A stretch of 44,694 bases of DNA from Thermococcus sp. (GTDB lineage: Archaea; Methanobacteriota_B; Thermococci; Thermococcales; Thermococcaceae), in assembly GCF_017656495.1 (NCBI RefSeq), contig NZ_JACDNS010000017.1, forward strand, positions 1-44,694. Reading direction: 5' to 3'. A model generated the notes under the pieces. The model saw only the letters and a program-made list of their open reading frames with translations. It was not told the DNA's origin and did not search any database. A program made the position numbers and the translations under genes. This document shows positions 1-8,956 of this stretch, one piece after another; position 1 is the first letter of the stretch, and each line of letters opens with the position of its first letter.

Positions 1-71
1 GGCTTCGGCCCCCGCATATCGACGGTTTCGGGTTACAGGGGACGCCGAACCCCCCAGCCTAGTCCGCCGCC
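1..71 (-). ncRNA. ffs: SRP RNA (7S RNA), 5' part, cut by window edge
   Basis: Read on the minus strand from about 71 down to 1, the sequence begins GGCGGCGGACTAGGC and continues with GTTCGGCG, CCCCTGTAACCCGAAACCG, CGATATGC and GGGGCCGAAGCC. These are the conserved blocks of the 5' (Alu) domain of archaeal SRP RNA. The remaining roughly 240 nt lie outside the window. A TATA element sits about 25 bp upstream of the inferred 5' end. The RNA is the scaffold of the signal recognition particle; a gene for its protein partner SRP19 is at 8402-8713 in this window. The exact 5' end (70-72) is inferred from promoter spacing. Confidence 0.88.
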
Positions 72-93
72 ATTTAAAAGTAGAGAGGATGGT

Positions 94-106
94 TATATAA
101 AGGTTT
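94..106 (-). promoter_or_regulatory. TATA/BRE promoter of the SRP RNA gene
   Basis: The minus strand reads AAACCTTTATATAACC. The purine-rich BRE-like AAACC is followed by TTTATATA about 23-28 bp before the inferred SRP RNA start, which is the standard archaeal spacing. Confidence 0.75.
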
Positions 107-171
107 GGTATAATCAGAAAATTCAACAATCTTATTAGGAAGAAGCTCATATATTCACAAGGGCTTTAAAA

Positions 172-534
172 ATGACACCATCTGAGGCCTTATATTACAT
201 ATTGTTGGGAATGTTCTTGGGAATGGCTGGACAGATGATAAGAGTGATTATTGGGGTCAAGAAAGTTCAAGAAAAAGCTATTTCAGAGGGTAGAGAATTC
301 AAAGAAGCTTTTGACATGAAGAGGCTTGTTATAAGCATGTTGATTGGAGCAACTGCTGGGGTTTTAGGGGTTGTCAGCCTTTATTGGGGTGAGCATGAAA
401 TAACCAAGGAGATGGCTCTGGGATTGATTGCAATTGGTTACTCTGGAACTGATTTCATCGAAGGACTGTTTAGAACAAAAATTCAACCAATGGAGAGAAA
501 AGGATCTACTCCTTCTTCGACTCCCCAGTCATAA
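172..534 (+). CDS. Small membrane protein of unknown function
   Basis: This 120-residue protein has three hydrophobic stretches, roughly residues 7-27, 50-70 and 80-97, separated by a charged loop (about 28-48). The tail is Ser/Thr/Pro-rich and polar. It is probably an integral membrane protein with three helices. The size and helix count resemble holin-like or small accessory membrane proteins, but I recognise no family. A TATA-like CATATATT at 147-154 lies about 20-25 bp before the ATG, and there is no Shine-Dalgarno sequence, so the mRNA is probably leaderless. The last 29 bp overlap the convergent DUF99 gene. Confidence 0.6.
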   Translation: MTPSEALYYILLGMFLGMAGQMIRVIIGVKKVQEKAISEGREFKEAFDMKRLVISMLIGATAGVLGVVSLYWGEHEITKEMALGLIAIGYSGTDFIEGLFRTKIQPMERKGSTPSSTPQS

Positions 535-1093
535 CTGCTGAAGCTATCATGTGGGCTAATCTGAGAGGCTCTGGAATTAGAGAGCTTTTTTGGGTTATTT
601 TAATTATTTCCTCTGCTATTTTTGGTTCAATTCCATAGGTTTGATAGAACAGCCTCTCGGGTATTAACTCCCTTATTTCTCCGCCCTTCCTCAGCAGCCT
701 AATTCTCTCTTCAGCATCAGAGAAATGCTTTCTCAAGGCATCCTCCATGGCTTTTAAATCTGGTTTCTTCCTAATAACAACAATCACGGGTAAACCTGTC
801 TCTCTGCTGAGCTTTTCTATGTCAACAATATTAAAGCCGGCATATGTTATGCCCTTCAGCATTATAATTCTTAAATCTTTAAAGCGGGAATTTATAATTG
901 CATTAATCATTTTTTCTGTTGCATCTCTTCCATCGACTTCAATCCATCTTGACAAAATTCCAACAACATCCTGAGAGCCTTTCATAATAACTCCAATCAG
1001 AATAGTTTTATCTCGTTCAATCTTGGATTTAAAAGAAAAGGTGCCATCATCAAAACCAATAACCCTAATTTGAGGTTTTACTTTCCTAATCAT
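506..1093 (-). CDS. DUF99/UPF0215 family protein (endonuclease dU-like)
   Basis: The 195-residue protein matches the archaeal DUF99/UPF0215 pattern. It has [11 protein letters not shown] near the N-terminus, a central block [14 protein letters not shown] and then [13 protein letters not shown]. The family has an RNase H-like fold related to endonuclease V and has been annotated as endonuclease dU; activity here is inferred from family only. A longer reading frame opens at 1114, but the ATG at 1093 is preferred. It overlaps the CutA stop as ATGA and is preceded by GAGGTT at proper distance. The gene is therefore translationally coupled to cutA. Its 3' end overlaps the convergent small membrane protein gene. 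Confidence 0.8.
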   Translation of the reverse strand: MIRKVKPQIRVIGFDDGTFSFKSKIERDKTILIGVIMKGSQDVVGILSRWIEVDGRDATEKMINAIINSRFKDLRIIMLKGITYAGFNIVDIEKLSRETGLPVIVVIRKKPDLKAMEDALRKHFSDAEERIRLLRKGGEIRELIPERLFYQTYGIEPKIAEEIIKITQKSSLIPEPLRLAHMIASAVMTGESKKE

Positions 1094-1404
1094 TTTGTAA
1101 CCTCTAATAACCACTTAAGATATTCTTTATTTACAGTATCAACATCAATCCTAATTATTGCTGGGACTGTGTATGGGTGCTTCTCTTTAAGCTCTTTTTT
1201 AAGCTCGTCCCAGAGCTCAATTTTTGTCTTAAGAATTGCACCCACCTCGGTGTTCTCCTCTATTTTTCCTTCCCACCAGTAGAAAGCTTTGTGTTCTCTT
1301 AGATTAGCACACGCTACAAGCTTTTTTTCAAGTAGCTCTTTGACAATCCTTTCCGCACTCTCCCAGTCTGGGAATGTTGTATATACAAGTATCATTTCAC
1401 TCAT
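1090..1404 (-). CDS. cutA: Divalent-cation tolerance protein CutA
   Basis: The 104-residue protein shows the CutA1 signature: [20 protein letters not shown] at the N-terminus, then LVACANL, a [10 protein letters not shown] segment and [11 protein letters not shown]. CutA1 forms very stable trimers with a ferredoxin-like fold. It is linked to copper and divalent-metal tolerance, though its biochemical role is uncertain. The GTG at 1410 lies inside the Shine-Dalgarno GGAGGTG, so the ATG at 1404, five bases after it, is taken as the start. The gene is first in a two-gene unit with the DUF99 gene and diverges from acylphosphatase. Confidence 0.92.
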   Translation of the reverse strand: MSEMILVYTTFPDWESAERIVKELLEKKLVACANLREHKAFYWWEGKIEENTEVGAILKTKIELWDELKKELKEKHPYTVPAIIRIDVDTVNKEYLKWLLEVTK

Positions 1405-1478
1405 TTTCACACCTCCGTTTATAACCTCCTAAGGATAAACTTAAATCTTACGTTGAGTTATTTTTATCGGGGGTCGAA

Positions 1479-1754
1479 ATGGAAATTGTAAGAGCACACC
1501 TAAGGATCTATGGCAGGGTTCAAGGGGTTGGCTTTAGATGGAGCATGCAGAGGGAGGCGAGAAAGCTTGGGGTGAACGGATGGGTTAGGAATTTACCTGA
1601 TGGGAGTGTTGAAGCTGTAATAGAGGGAGAAAGGGAAAGAGTTGAAGCGTTAATCGGATGGGCACATCAAGGACCAGCATTTGCAAGGGTTACGAGAGTT
1701 GAGATAGAATGGGAAGAACCAAAAGGAGAAAAGGGATTTAGGGTTGTTGGTTAA
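1479..1754 (+). CDS. acyP: Acylphosphatase
   Basis: The 91-residue protein has the complete acylphosphatase signature [16 protein letters not shown] followed by [17 protein letters not shown]. The conserved Arg (in GFRW) and Asn (in WVRNLPDG) are the catalytic pair. The enzyme hydrolyses carboxyl-phosphate bonds such as those in acetyl phosphate and 1,3-bisphosphoglycerate in the cytosol. Upstream TTAAAT at about 1441-1446 is a plausible TATA element, and GGGGGTCGAA precedes the ATG. Its TAA stop shares the palindromic TTAA with the stop of the convergent gene at 1751. Confidence 0.95.
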   Translation: MEIVRAHLRIYGRVQGVGFRWSMQREARKLGVNGWVRNLPDGSVEAVIEGERERVEALIGWAHQGPAFARVTRVEIEWEEPKGEKGFRVVG

Positions 1755-2344
1755 GCCTTTGCACCGATTTTTTCTAATATCACTTTCTTAGGGCAATATC
1801 GAACTTCACAATAAGCACATACAAAGTTTTCTTTCCTCTTCTCTGGTGTATGGAGGATGAGTTTTTTGAATCCTGGTATATCTTTGATTTTTACAAATAC
1901 ATCAACGGGCAGAGTTCCGTCTATAACTATGTATGCTTTGCTGTCTTCCTCTCTCAAGTTCCTACTGAAAATTTCCATTATTGGGACACTGCTCTCTGAG
2001 AGAATCTGAAGGACACTTGAAATTGCTTGAGAGTAGAGGTCTTTTTCAAGTTCTATTTCAAGAACTTCCCACCCCATTATTGGAGCAACATCGATTAAGC
2101 TAGGTAGGGGGGTTAGTCGTTCGAAAATGAGCTTTAATGGGTAGGTTTTCTCAATGTATTCGATTGTATGATAGATTATCTTTCTATTTACTCCAATAAC
2201 TCTCGATAATTCACTGATTGGAACCTCAACGTCCCTTAGGTATATCTTTCCGTTTTTAACACTCAGTCCGTTCTCAAATAAAAACTCTGCAACTTTTCTT
2301 CTTGCTGGATAATTCTTAAAGTAAGCTTCTAATATGAGCATCAT
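1751..2344 (-). CDS. HTH/ACT-type regulator of amino-acid metabolism (COG2150-like)
   Basis: The 197-residue protein has a winged-helix-like N-terminus (about residues 1-75, with [25 protein letters not shown] as the HTH). An ACT-like region follows (about 85-150: [26 protein letters not shown]). The C-terminal cysteine cluster CAYCEVRYC may bind metal. This arrangement fits the archaeal predicted regulators of amino-acid metabolism with an ACT domain; ligand and targets are unknown. The start is the ATG at 2344 after GAGGTG; an in-frame GTG at 2353 lies within the Shine-Dalgarno. A TATA-like ATTTAAATAT at about 2380-2389 supports a short leader. Confidence 0.75.
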   Translation of the reverse strand: MMLILEAYFKNYPARRKVAEFLFENGLSVKNGKIYLRDVEVPISELSRVIGVNRKIIYHTIEYIEKTYPLKLIFERLTPLPSLIDVAPIMGWEVLEIELEKDLYSQAISSVLQILSESSVPIMEIFSRNLREEDSKAYIVIDGTLPVDVFVKIKDIPGFKKLILHTPEKRKENFVCAYCEVRYCPKKVILEKIGAKA

Positions 2345-2454
2345 TTTTGCCACCTCTTACTCACAAATGTGTAGAAATGCATATTTAAATCTTTCCCTGC
2401 CAAACTTTAAGGAAATTTAATCAAAGTTGTTTTGTGGTATCTCCATCTGGTTTT

Positions 2455-2474
2455 TCTCTAAGGAAATCTTTAGA
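2455..2474. repeat. Small inverted repeat upstream of the DMT permease gene
   Basis: CTCTAA and TTAGAG form a 6-bp inverted repeat with an 8-bp centre, located about 25 bp upstream of the permease TATA element. It could be an operator, but the arms are short and chance occurrence is possible. Confidence 0.25.
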
Positions 2475-2527
2475 GTGAGTTAATCACAAAGCTAAAATCT
2501 TTTAACTTTCATCTCACATCAACTTGT

Positions 2528-3400
2528 ATGAGCAGTCAAAAATCTGCCTACCTCTATGGCTTCTCCGCTGTGTTGCTGTGGTCAACTGTTGCCTCAGCCT
2601 TTAAACTTTCTCTTAGGTATCTTAACTATGCAAATCTTTTGCTCTATGCCCCACTAACCTCTCTGCTCATATTTTCTATTTTGATTGTAGTTCAGGAAAA
2701 AGTTCATGCCTTGAAAGAATTATCTGCTCACAAATATTCGGCAGTTCTCGGATTAATTAACCCTTTTCTCTACTATCTCGTCCTTTTCAACGCGTATTCC
2801 CTCCTCCCAGCTCAGGAGGCTCAGGCTTTGAACTATACTTGGCCAATAATGTTGACTTTGCTTTCAATTCTACTACTGAAACAAAAAGTTAGGCTTAGAA
2901 ACTTTTTAGGTGTTCTCATCAGCTTTTGTGGGGTCTTGGTAATTTCTACACGGGGAAATATAGCAGCTCTTAAGTTTGCTAATCCTTACGGAGCTTTCTT
3001 GGGTTTAACGAGCGCACTGATTTGGGCAACTTATTGGATTTTGAATCTGAAAGATGAAAGAGAGGCAGTGATTAAAATGTTCTTTAACTTTGCCTTTGGT
3101 TTTATTTACGCTCTGGTTTTTGTACTCCTCGTTCATGGTCTTACATTCCCTCCCCTCAAAGGCTTAGCTGGTGCAGTCTACATAGGTGCCTTTGAGATGG
3201 GCATTACTTTTCTCCTGTGGCTTAAAGCGTTGGAACTTTCAGAAACAACAGTTCAAATAGCAAATCTTGTTTATTTAACACCTTTTATCTCTCTGGTTAT
3301 AATACACTTTGTAGTCGGTGAGGAGATTTTGATTTCAACCGTAATTGGCCTTGCTTTAATAGTGGCTGGAATTATTTATGGCGGTACTAGGAGAGGATAA
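2528..3400 (+). CDS. EamA/DMT-family transporter
   Basis: The 290-residue protein has ten predicted membrane helices arranged as two EamA halves of five. The N-terminal half has AVLLWSTVASAFKL and the loop ALNYTWPIMLTLLSILLLKQKVR, and the C-terminal half repeats the pattern with ALIWATYWILNL and YLTPFISLVIIHFVVGEE. DMT transporters export metabolites, often amino acids; the substrate here is unknown. No Shine-Dalgarno precedes the ATG. The TATA-like TCTTTTAACTT lies about 25 bp upstream, so the transcript appears leaderless. Confidence 0.88.
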   Translation: MSSQKSAYLYGFSAVLLWSTVASAFKLSLRYLNYANLLLYAPLTSLLIFSILIVVQEKVHALKELSAHKYSAVLGLINPFLYYLVLFNAYSLLPAQEAQALNYTWPIMLTLLSILLLKQKVRLRNFLGVLISFCGVLVISTRGNIAALKFANPYGAFLGLTSALIWATYWILNLKDEREAVIKMFFNFAFGFIYALVFVLLVHGLTFPPLKGLAGAVYIGAFEMGITFLLWLKALELSETTVQIANLVYLTPFISLVIIHFVVGEEILISTVIGLALIVAGIIYGGTRRG

Positions 3401-3457
3401 CCAAAAATGTAGAAAGGTTTAAATGTTTTTCAGCCGTAAAACACTCTGGTGGTTCTC

Positions 3458-3862
3458 ATGATTGAGGTAGGCGAATACAAGGTTAAAGAAGGGTTATACT
3501 ACACAAAGGAGCACGAATGGGCTCAGGTTTTAGACGATGGAACTGTTCTTGTCGGGATAAGCGACTATGCTCAAAAAGAGCTTGGCGATGTTGCATACGT
3601 TGAGCTTCCAGAAGTTGGAAAAGAGGTTTCTCAAGGAGATGTTCTCTGTGAAATTGAGAGCGTCAAGGCTGTGAGCGAAGTTTACGCTCCAGTCAGTGGT
3701 GAAGTTGTTGAAGTTAATGGAGAGCTTGAGGATTCTCCAGAGAAAATCAACGAGGATCCATATGGGGCATGGATTGCAAAGATTAAGCCCTCAAACCTTG
3801 AAGAGGACTTAAAGAATCTCATGACTGCCGAGCAGTATGCTGAGTATTTGAAGAGTCTCTGA
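3458..3862 (+). CDS. gcvH: Glycine cleavage system H protein
   Basis: The 134-residue protein has the H-protein lipoyl domain. YYTKEHEWAQV near the N-terminus is followed by GISDYAQKELGDVAYVELP and the lipoyl-attachment motif CEIESVKAVSEVYAPVSGE, in which Lys70 is the expected lipoylated residue. H protein shuttles the aminomethyl group of glycine between the P, T and L proteins. None of these other subunits is encoded nearby. The ATG at 3458 follows GGTGGT; the in-frame GTG at 3449 is inside that ribosome-binding site. TTTAAA at 3418-3423 is a plausible TATA element. Confidence 0.96.
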   Translation: MIEVGEYKVKEGLYYTKEHEWAQVLDDGTVLVGISDYAQKELGDVAYVELPEVGKEVSQGDVLCEIESVKAVSEVYAPVSGEVVEVNGELEDSPEKINEDPYGAWIAKIKPSNLEEDLKNLMTAEQYAEYLKSL

Positions 3863-3908
3863 TTTTGTTTGGGTTTGTCTTTTCATATTCCACTTTGGAG
3901 GTGTTCTT

Positions 3909-4250
3909 ATGAGAACCCTAAAAGAATGGGATGTTAAAGTCAAGCTTGTGAGAACTAGGCGCGGAGCTATTCTCCATAAGATTGAGCTCTCTGAAAATCA
4001 TTTCTTCCTTGAGCAGAACCCACTTAAGGATTCTAAGTATGGGGTTGCTTATAGAAAAATCAAGAACAAATTCCCCGAATTTTACATGTTCTGGGAAATT
4101 AAGAACAACCGTTACACTGGAAGGCTCTTAGTTGGTTCGTTCCTCGAGAAGGAGGAGATTGACGAGTTCATAACTCTCGTTGCACAGAGTGAGGACTTCA
4201 AGAAATTTGAGCACATCCTTGAGGAAATTGAGGAAGAAGAAAAGGAGTAG
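3909..4250 (+). CDS. Conserved-looking protein of unknown function
   Basis: This 113-residue soluble protein has a basic N-terminal half (KVKLVRTRRGAILHKIEL) and an aromatic centre (FPEFYMFWEIKNNRYTGRLL). It ends in a strongly acidic helix, EEIEEEEKE. There are no cysteines or membrane segments. It has a strong Shine-Dalgarno (GGAGGTG, five bases before ATG), so it is very likely translated. I do not recognise the family. It sits 46 bp downstream of gcvH and its stop lies next to a candidate sRNA on the opposite strand. Confidence 0.6.
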   Translation: MRTLKEWDVKVKLVRTRRGAILHKIELSENHFFLEQNPLKDSKYGVAYRKIKNKFPEFYMFWEIKNNRYTGRLLVGSFLEKEEIDEFITLVAQSEDFKKFEHILEEIEEEEKE

Positions 4251-4302
4251 CTCGGCTTTCCTTTTTCATCACATTTCAGATACCCTAGAGTTCGTCATCG
4301 CT
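4249..4302 (-). ncRNA. Candidate C/D box sRNA (downstream member of tandem pair)
   Basis: On the minus strand the order is: C box ATGACGA (4298-4292, one mismatch to RTGATGA), a 12-nt guide ACTCTAGGGTAT, D' box CTGA (4279-4276), a 3-nt spacer, C' box GTGATGA (4272-4266), a 10-nt guide AAAAGGAAAG and a variant D box CCGA (4255-4252). The flanks AGC and GCT can form a 3-bp closing stem if one base is left in the K-turn bulge. Spacing fits archaeal 2'-O-methylation guides bound by L7Ae, Nop5 and fibrillarin. Box variants and unidentified targets keep confidence moderate. Confidence 0.5.
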
Positions 4303-4327
4303 TATTCTTCCCTTTTTGAAGGAAATT

Positions 4328-4339
4328 GATAAACTTATC
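4328..4339. repeat. 12-bp direct repeat, copy 1 (GATAAACTTATC on plus strand)
   Basis: GATAAACTTATC occurs here and again at 4418-4429 in the same orientation, bracketing the candidate sRNA at 4340-4395. Each copy is itself a near-palindrome, GATAA-N2-TTATC. The second copy is within the last codons of nfnL. Confidence 0.6.
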
Positions 4340-4395
4340 GGCTCGGCCAGTATGCCCCTCATCACGCTTCAGCTATCGTGAGGCTCCTCATAGCC
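4340..4395 (-). ncRNA. Candidate C/D box sRNA (upstream member of tandem pair)
   Basis: The minus strand shows C box ATGAGGA (4391-4385), 12-nt guide GCCTCACGATAG, D' box CTGA (4372-4369), spacer AGC, C' box GTGATGA (4365-4359), 12-nt guide GGGGCATACTGG and D box CCGA (4346-4343). GGC before and GCC after the boxes form a perfect closing stem when one base is left in the K-turn bulge. The C-box U-to-G and D-box U-to-C changes are at the positions that normally make the U·U pair, so they look compensatory. It begins directly after the nfnL stop codon. RNA targets were not identified. Confidence 0.62.
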
Positions 4396-4396
4396 A

Positions 4397-6723
<2,327 letters not shown>

Positions 6724-6768
6724 AATGAACACCTCCGTACATGTGCTCATTATTGAACGTTCCTAAAG

Positions 6769-6777
6769 GTTTTGAAC
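6769..6777. promoter_or_regulatory. SurR-type half-site GTTn3AAC in the nfn promoter
   Basis: GTTTTGAAC matches the GTTn3AAC core bound by SurR, the sulfur-responsive redox regulator of Thermococcales. It lies between the inferred nfn TATA box and the transcription start, a position that suggests repression. A 9-bp motif with six fixed bases can arise by chance. Confidence 0.45.
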
Positions 6778-6782
6778 ATTAA

Positions 6783-6818
6783 GTATTTATAAAAGTATTG
6801 TTAACCTTTGGTTAACAA
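6783..6818 (-). promoter_or_regulatory. nfn promoter TATA and adjacent 21-bp inverted repeat
   Basis: The minus strand has TACTTTTATAAATAC (TATA core within 6785-6795). Immediately upstream is a perfect inverted repeat, TTGTTAACC-N3-GGTTAACAA at 6798-6818. The location just upstream of BRE/TATA is typical for an archaeal activator or repressor operator. The repeat contains AACn5GTT, the inner part of the extended SurR consensus, but not the flanking n3 spacing. Confidence 0.6.
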
Positions 6819-6885
6819 CATTGAAGAAAATTTGAGAACAGCAACACTTAACCAAAAATCCTAAAAAGAAGACCCTAAATTTCAG

Positions 6886-6950
6886 AATTGGGGGATGAGC
6901 CTCACGGTACGCTGAGGTGATGATGAACCTCCCTCTCTGCTGACTAAATT
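6886..6950 (+). ncRNA. C/D box sRNA with a guide matching 23S rRNA
   Basis: The plus strand shows C box GGGATGA (6892-6898), guide GCCTCACGGTACG, D' box CTGA (6912-6915), 4-nt spacer, C' box ATGATGA (6920-6926), guide ACCTCCCTCTCTG and D box CTGA (6940-6943). Both guides are 13 nt. The D' guide contains CCTCACGGTAC, the exact complement of GUACCGUGAGG, a universally conserved part of 23S rRNA domain I. By the D+5 rule the methylated base would be the first C of GUACC. The D guide target was not recognised. The 3' end overlaps the stop of trmI on the opposite strand. Confidence 0.78.
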
Positions 6951-7705
6951 TTCCTTGCAAACGTGATGTAGCCTGTGTGTGCAATCATTCTCGTTTTCGG
7001 CCTTATGCACTCTCTCTTTACTTCTTGCTCTCTAACTAAGCATTCAATAGTTTTAGGCCTCATGAAATGCTCTTTAAACTCTCTTAGCTTTTCATAAAGG
7101 CGAGCAACTTGATTTATGCATGGGGTGTAAGCGACAAAGTATCCCCCAGGTTTTAATGCTTCTACAGCGTGCTCAACAACTTTCTCTGGCTGAGGCAAGT
7201 CGAGAATTATGTGATCAACGTCTTTCTCGTCTATTCCGTCGTAAATGCTCTTGAGCTTTATAGTAACTCTGTCATCAAAACCTGCCCATTCAATGTTTTT
7301 CCATGCAAGCTTTGCAAAGTCTTCTCTAACCTCATAACTGACTATCCTTCCGTTAGGTCCGACTATATTTGCCAAGAAAAGAGTCAGTGCACCGCTTCCA
7401 ACTCCAGCTTCAACTATAAAATCTCCTGGAGAGATTCCAGCAAAAGCCACAATTTGGGCGGCATCTTTGGGATGAATTATCTGAGGGCCGCGCTTCATTT
7501 TATCAATGAAATCAACAATCCTAGGCTTCAAAATTTTGAACTTGTAACCTTTGTGAGATTCAATAATATCTCCGAAATTCTTCCCAATTATTTCTTCAAG
7601 GTTTATTTTTCCTAAATCGGTGTGGAATTCGTCTTTTTTCACAGTTATCAAATACCTCTTCCCTCTAGGGTCAACTAATAGAATTTTTTCTCCTTCTGTT
7701 ATCAC
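6944..7705 (-). CDS. trmI: tRNA (adenine-N1)-methyltransferase TrmI (m1A57/58)
   Basis: The 253-residue protein has the TrmI layout. A small N-terminal beta domain is followed by RGPQIIHPKDAAQIV, SAM-binding motif I VEAGVGSGALTLFLA and IVSYEVREDF (acidic ribose-binding residue). Catalytic-loop motif DHIILDLPQPEKVV and the C-terminal CIRPKTRMIAHTGYITFARK complete it. Archaeal TrmI methylates A57 and A58 in the T-loop, giving m1A needed for thermal stability of tRNA. The start appears to be GTG, 12 bp after the stop of the upstream gene on the same strand, so the two genes are probably cotranscribed. Confidence 0.93.
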   Translation of the reverse strand: MITEGEKILLVDPRGKRYLITVKKDEFHTDLGKINLEEIIGKNFGDIIESHKGYKFKILKPRIVDFIDKMKRGPQIIHPKDAAQIVAFAGISPGDFIVEAGVGSGALTLFLANIVGPNGRIVSYEVREDFAKLAWKNIEWAGFDDRVTIKLKSIYDGIDEKDVDHIILDLPQPEKVVEHAVEALKPGGYFVAYTPCINQVARLYEKLREFKEHFMRPKTIECLVREQEVKRECIRPKTRMIAHTGYITFARKI

Positions 7706-7717
7706 TCTCTCTCACCA

Positions 7718-8344
7718 TTAACTTTCTTTTTTGACTTTAATTGTGTATTCCTCTTTTTCTAAGGTTATATCTAGGATCCACGCTGAAATGTCTTCTAAAA
7801 TTGCCAATTGGGGTTTTTCTATTAAGTCTTTGTTTATTAGATAAACTGATGTCCAGTCCTCTACTGGAAGGTTGCTTCTACTGAAGAGAATAGCTTGAAG
7901 AGCCCTTTCTTTTCCAAAATAGAAGTACTCTGCTAATCCAAAACTCAGAAAATACAGTGGCTTTATTGAATCCACGAGGGCTTTTCTAATGGCGTCATAA
8001 TAATTCTTCATGAATTCAGATATTTCGTATGTTAGGGGTATTTCATCGACAATTGAACCGTAACTGGCTCTTCCGGGGCCTATTTTGATAACTTTTATAT
8101 GCTTTGTTATTTCAATAATTCTCCTATATTCCTTCGGCGAAATCTTCCTAATATAGTTTCTGAAGCTCAAGTCCCCAATACCAAAGAAATCATCAACAAC
8201 TATTTGATTATCATGAGAAATCTCGGGAATAATTTCTCCCCATACAAGGTTTTCAAAAGGATAGGCACTAGGATATTCTATTAAAACAATATCTCCCCCT
8301 CGCACTTGGCCTTTTAGAAATTTTCCAATAGAGTGAATTTCCAT
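7718..8344 (-). CDS. DUF257-like Thermococcales protein
   Basis: The 208-residue soluble protein begins MEIHSIGKFLKGQVRGGDIVLIEYPSAYPF. This resembles the degenerate RecA-like N-terminus seen in the Thermococcales-specific DUF257 family; no Walker A lysine is present, so ATP binding is doubtful. Later features are a YFLSFGLAEYFYFG segment and a beta-rich C-terminus (WILDITLEKEEYTIKVKK). The ATG at 8344 follows GGTGGG; the frame opens upstream at a TTG (8356) that is less likely. It is placed upstream of trmI in an apparent operon and diverges from srp19. Function unknown. Confidence 0.6.
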   Translation of the reverse strand: MEIHSIGKFLKGQVRGGDIVLIEYPSAYPFENLVWGEIIPEISHDNQIVVDDFFGIGDLSFRNYIRKISPKEYRRIIEITKHIKVIKIGPGRASYGSIVDEIPLTYEISEFMKNYYDAIRKALVDSIKPLYFLSFGLAEYFYFGKERALQAILFSRSNLPVEDWTSVYLINKDLIEKPQLAILEDISAWILDITLEKEEYTIKVKKES

Positions 8345-8401
8345 TTTACCCACCAAAGAATTTTTAACATTTCTATCTTTTAAATCTTTTAGGTGTTGAC
8401 T

Positions 8402-8713
8402 ATGAAAAAATTTGTAGTGTGGACGAGTGAACTTGATGCAAGATTGCCAAAAAAATATGGACGAGAAGTTTCTAAAAATTTGGCAGTTGAGTCACCTAAG
8501 CTTGATGAAATAATTGAGGCAGCTAAAACTCTCGGTATGAAAGTTGTTGAAGTTGACTGGGATAAGCTAAACCCGAGGTTATCTGGGTTAGATGAGAATC
8601 TTAGAACAAGAGGAATGCTAATTATCGAGAGCAGGTATGGAAAGTCAAAGAGTCTAAGATTGATAGCCCAAAAGATTAGGGAATTTAGGAAGTCTAAGAG
8701 GAGGAAAAAGTAG
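8402..8713 (+). CDS. srp19: Signal recognition particle 19 kDa protein
   Basis: The 103-residue protein matches archaeal SRP19. KFVVWTSELDARLPKKYGREVSKNLAVESP is followed by a helical segment, NPRLSGLDENLRTRGMLIIESRYGKSKS and a Lys/Arg-rich tail. SRP19 clamps helices 6 and 8 of SRP RNA and promotes SRP54 binding. The ATG at 8402 is preceded by TAGGTG; a GTG start at 8393 would fall inside it. The SRP RNA gene itself begins at the left end of this window. The stop codon directly abuts the convergent gene. Confidence 0.95.
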   Translation: MKKFVVWTSELDARLPKKYGREVSKNLAVESPKLDEIIEAAKTLGMKVVEVDWDKLNPRLSGLDENLRTRGMLIIESRYGKSKSLRLIAQKIREFRKSKRRKK

Positions 8714-8956
8714 TCATTCTTCCTCTAATTCAACTACTATTGCTGTTGTTGTGTCAATTACTCCATCAATATTGTGTATGTCGTGTAGTATCTTTCTTGT
8801 AAGTTCTCCAAGGTCGGCTGCTTCGATGTGTATTATTGCATCATATGGTCCAGTAACAGCATCGGCTTTTGTAACTCCTGGTATCTTTTTGAGTTCTTCT
8901 ATAACTTTTTCAACTTTTCCAATTTCAACTGTTAATAAAACATAGGCCCTAACCAT
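8714..8956 (-). CDS. Stand-alone RAM (Lrp/AsnC ligand-binding) domain protein
   Basis: The 80-residue protein is a complete RAM/AsnC C-terminal domain: AYVLLTVEIGKVEKVIEELKKIPGV, ADAVTGPYDAIIHIEAADLGEL and DIHNIDGVIDTTTAIVVE. It lacks the helix-turn-helix of Lrp regulators. Such proteins form ferredoxin-like oligomers that can bind amino acids or act as partners of full-length Lrp proteins; the ligand is unknown. The ATG is preceded by GGTGGTG, and TTAAAT at about 9007-9012 is a plausible TATA. The 3' end abuts srp19. Confidence 0.88.
   Translation of the reverse strand: MVRAYVLLTVEIGKVEKVIEELKKIPGVTKADAVTGPYDAIIHIEAADLGELTRKILHDIHNIDGVIDTTTAIVVELEEE

Noticed and set aside
6787-6984. 65-residue minus-strand frame between nfnS and trmI
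   Set aside because: It covers the nfn promoter, the inverted repeat and the sRNA complement. It lacks a ribosome-binding site and has no family pattern.
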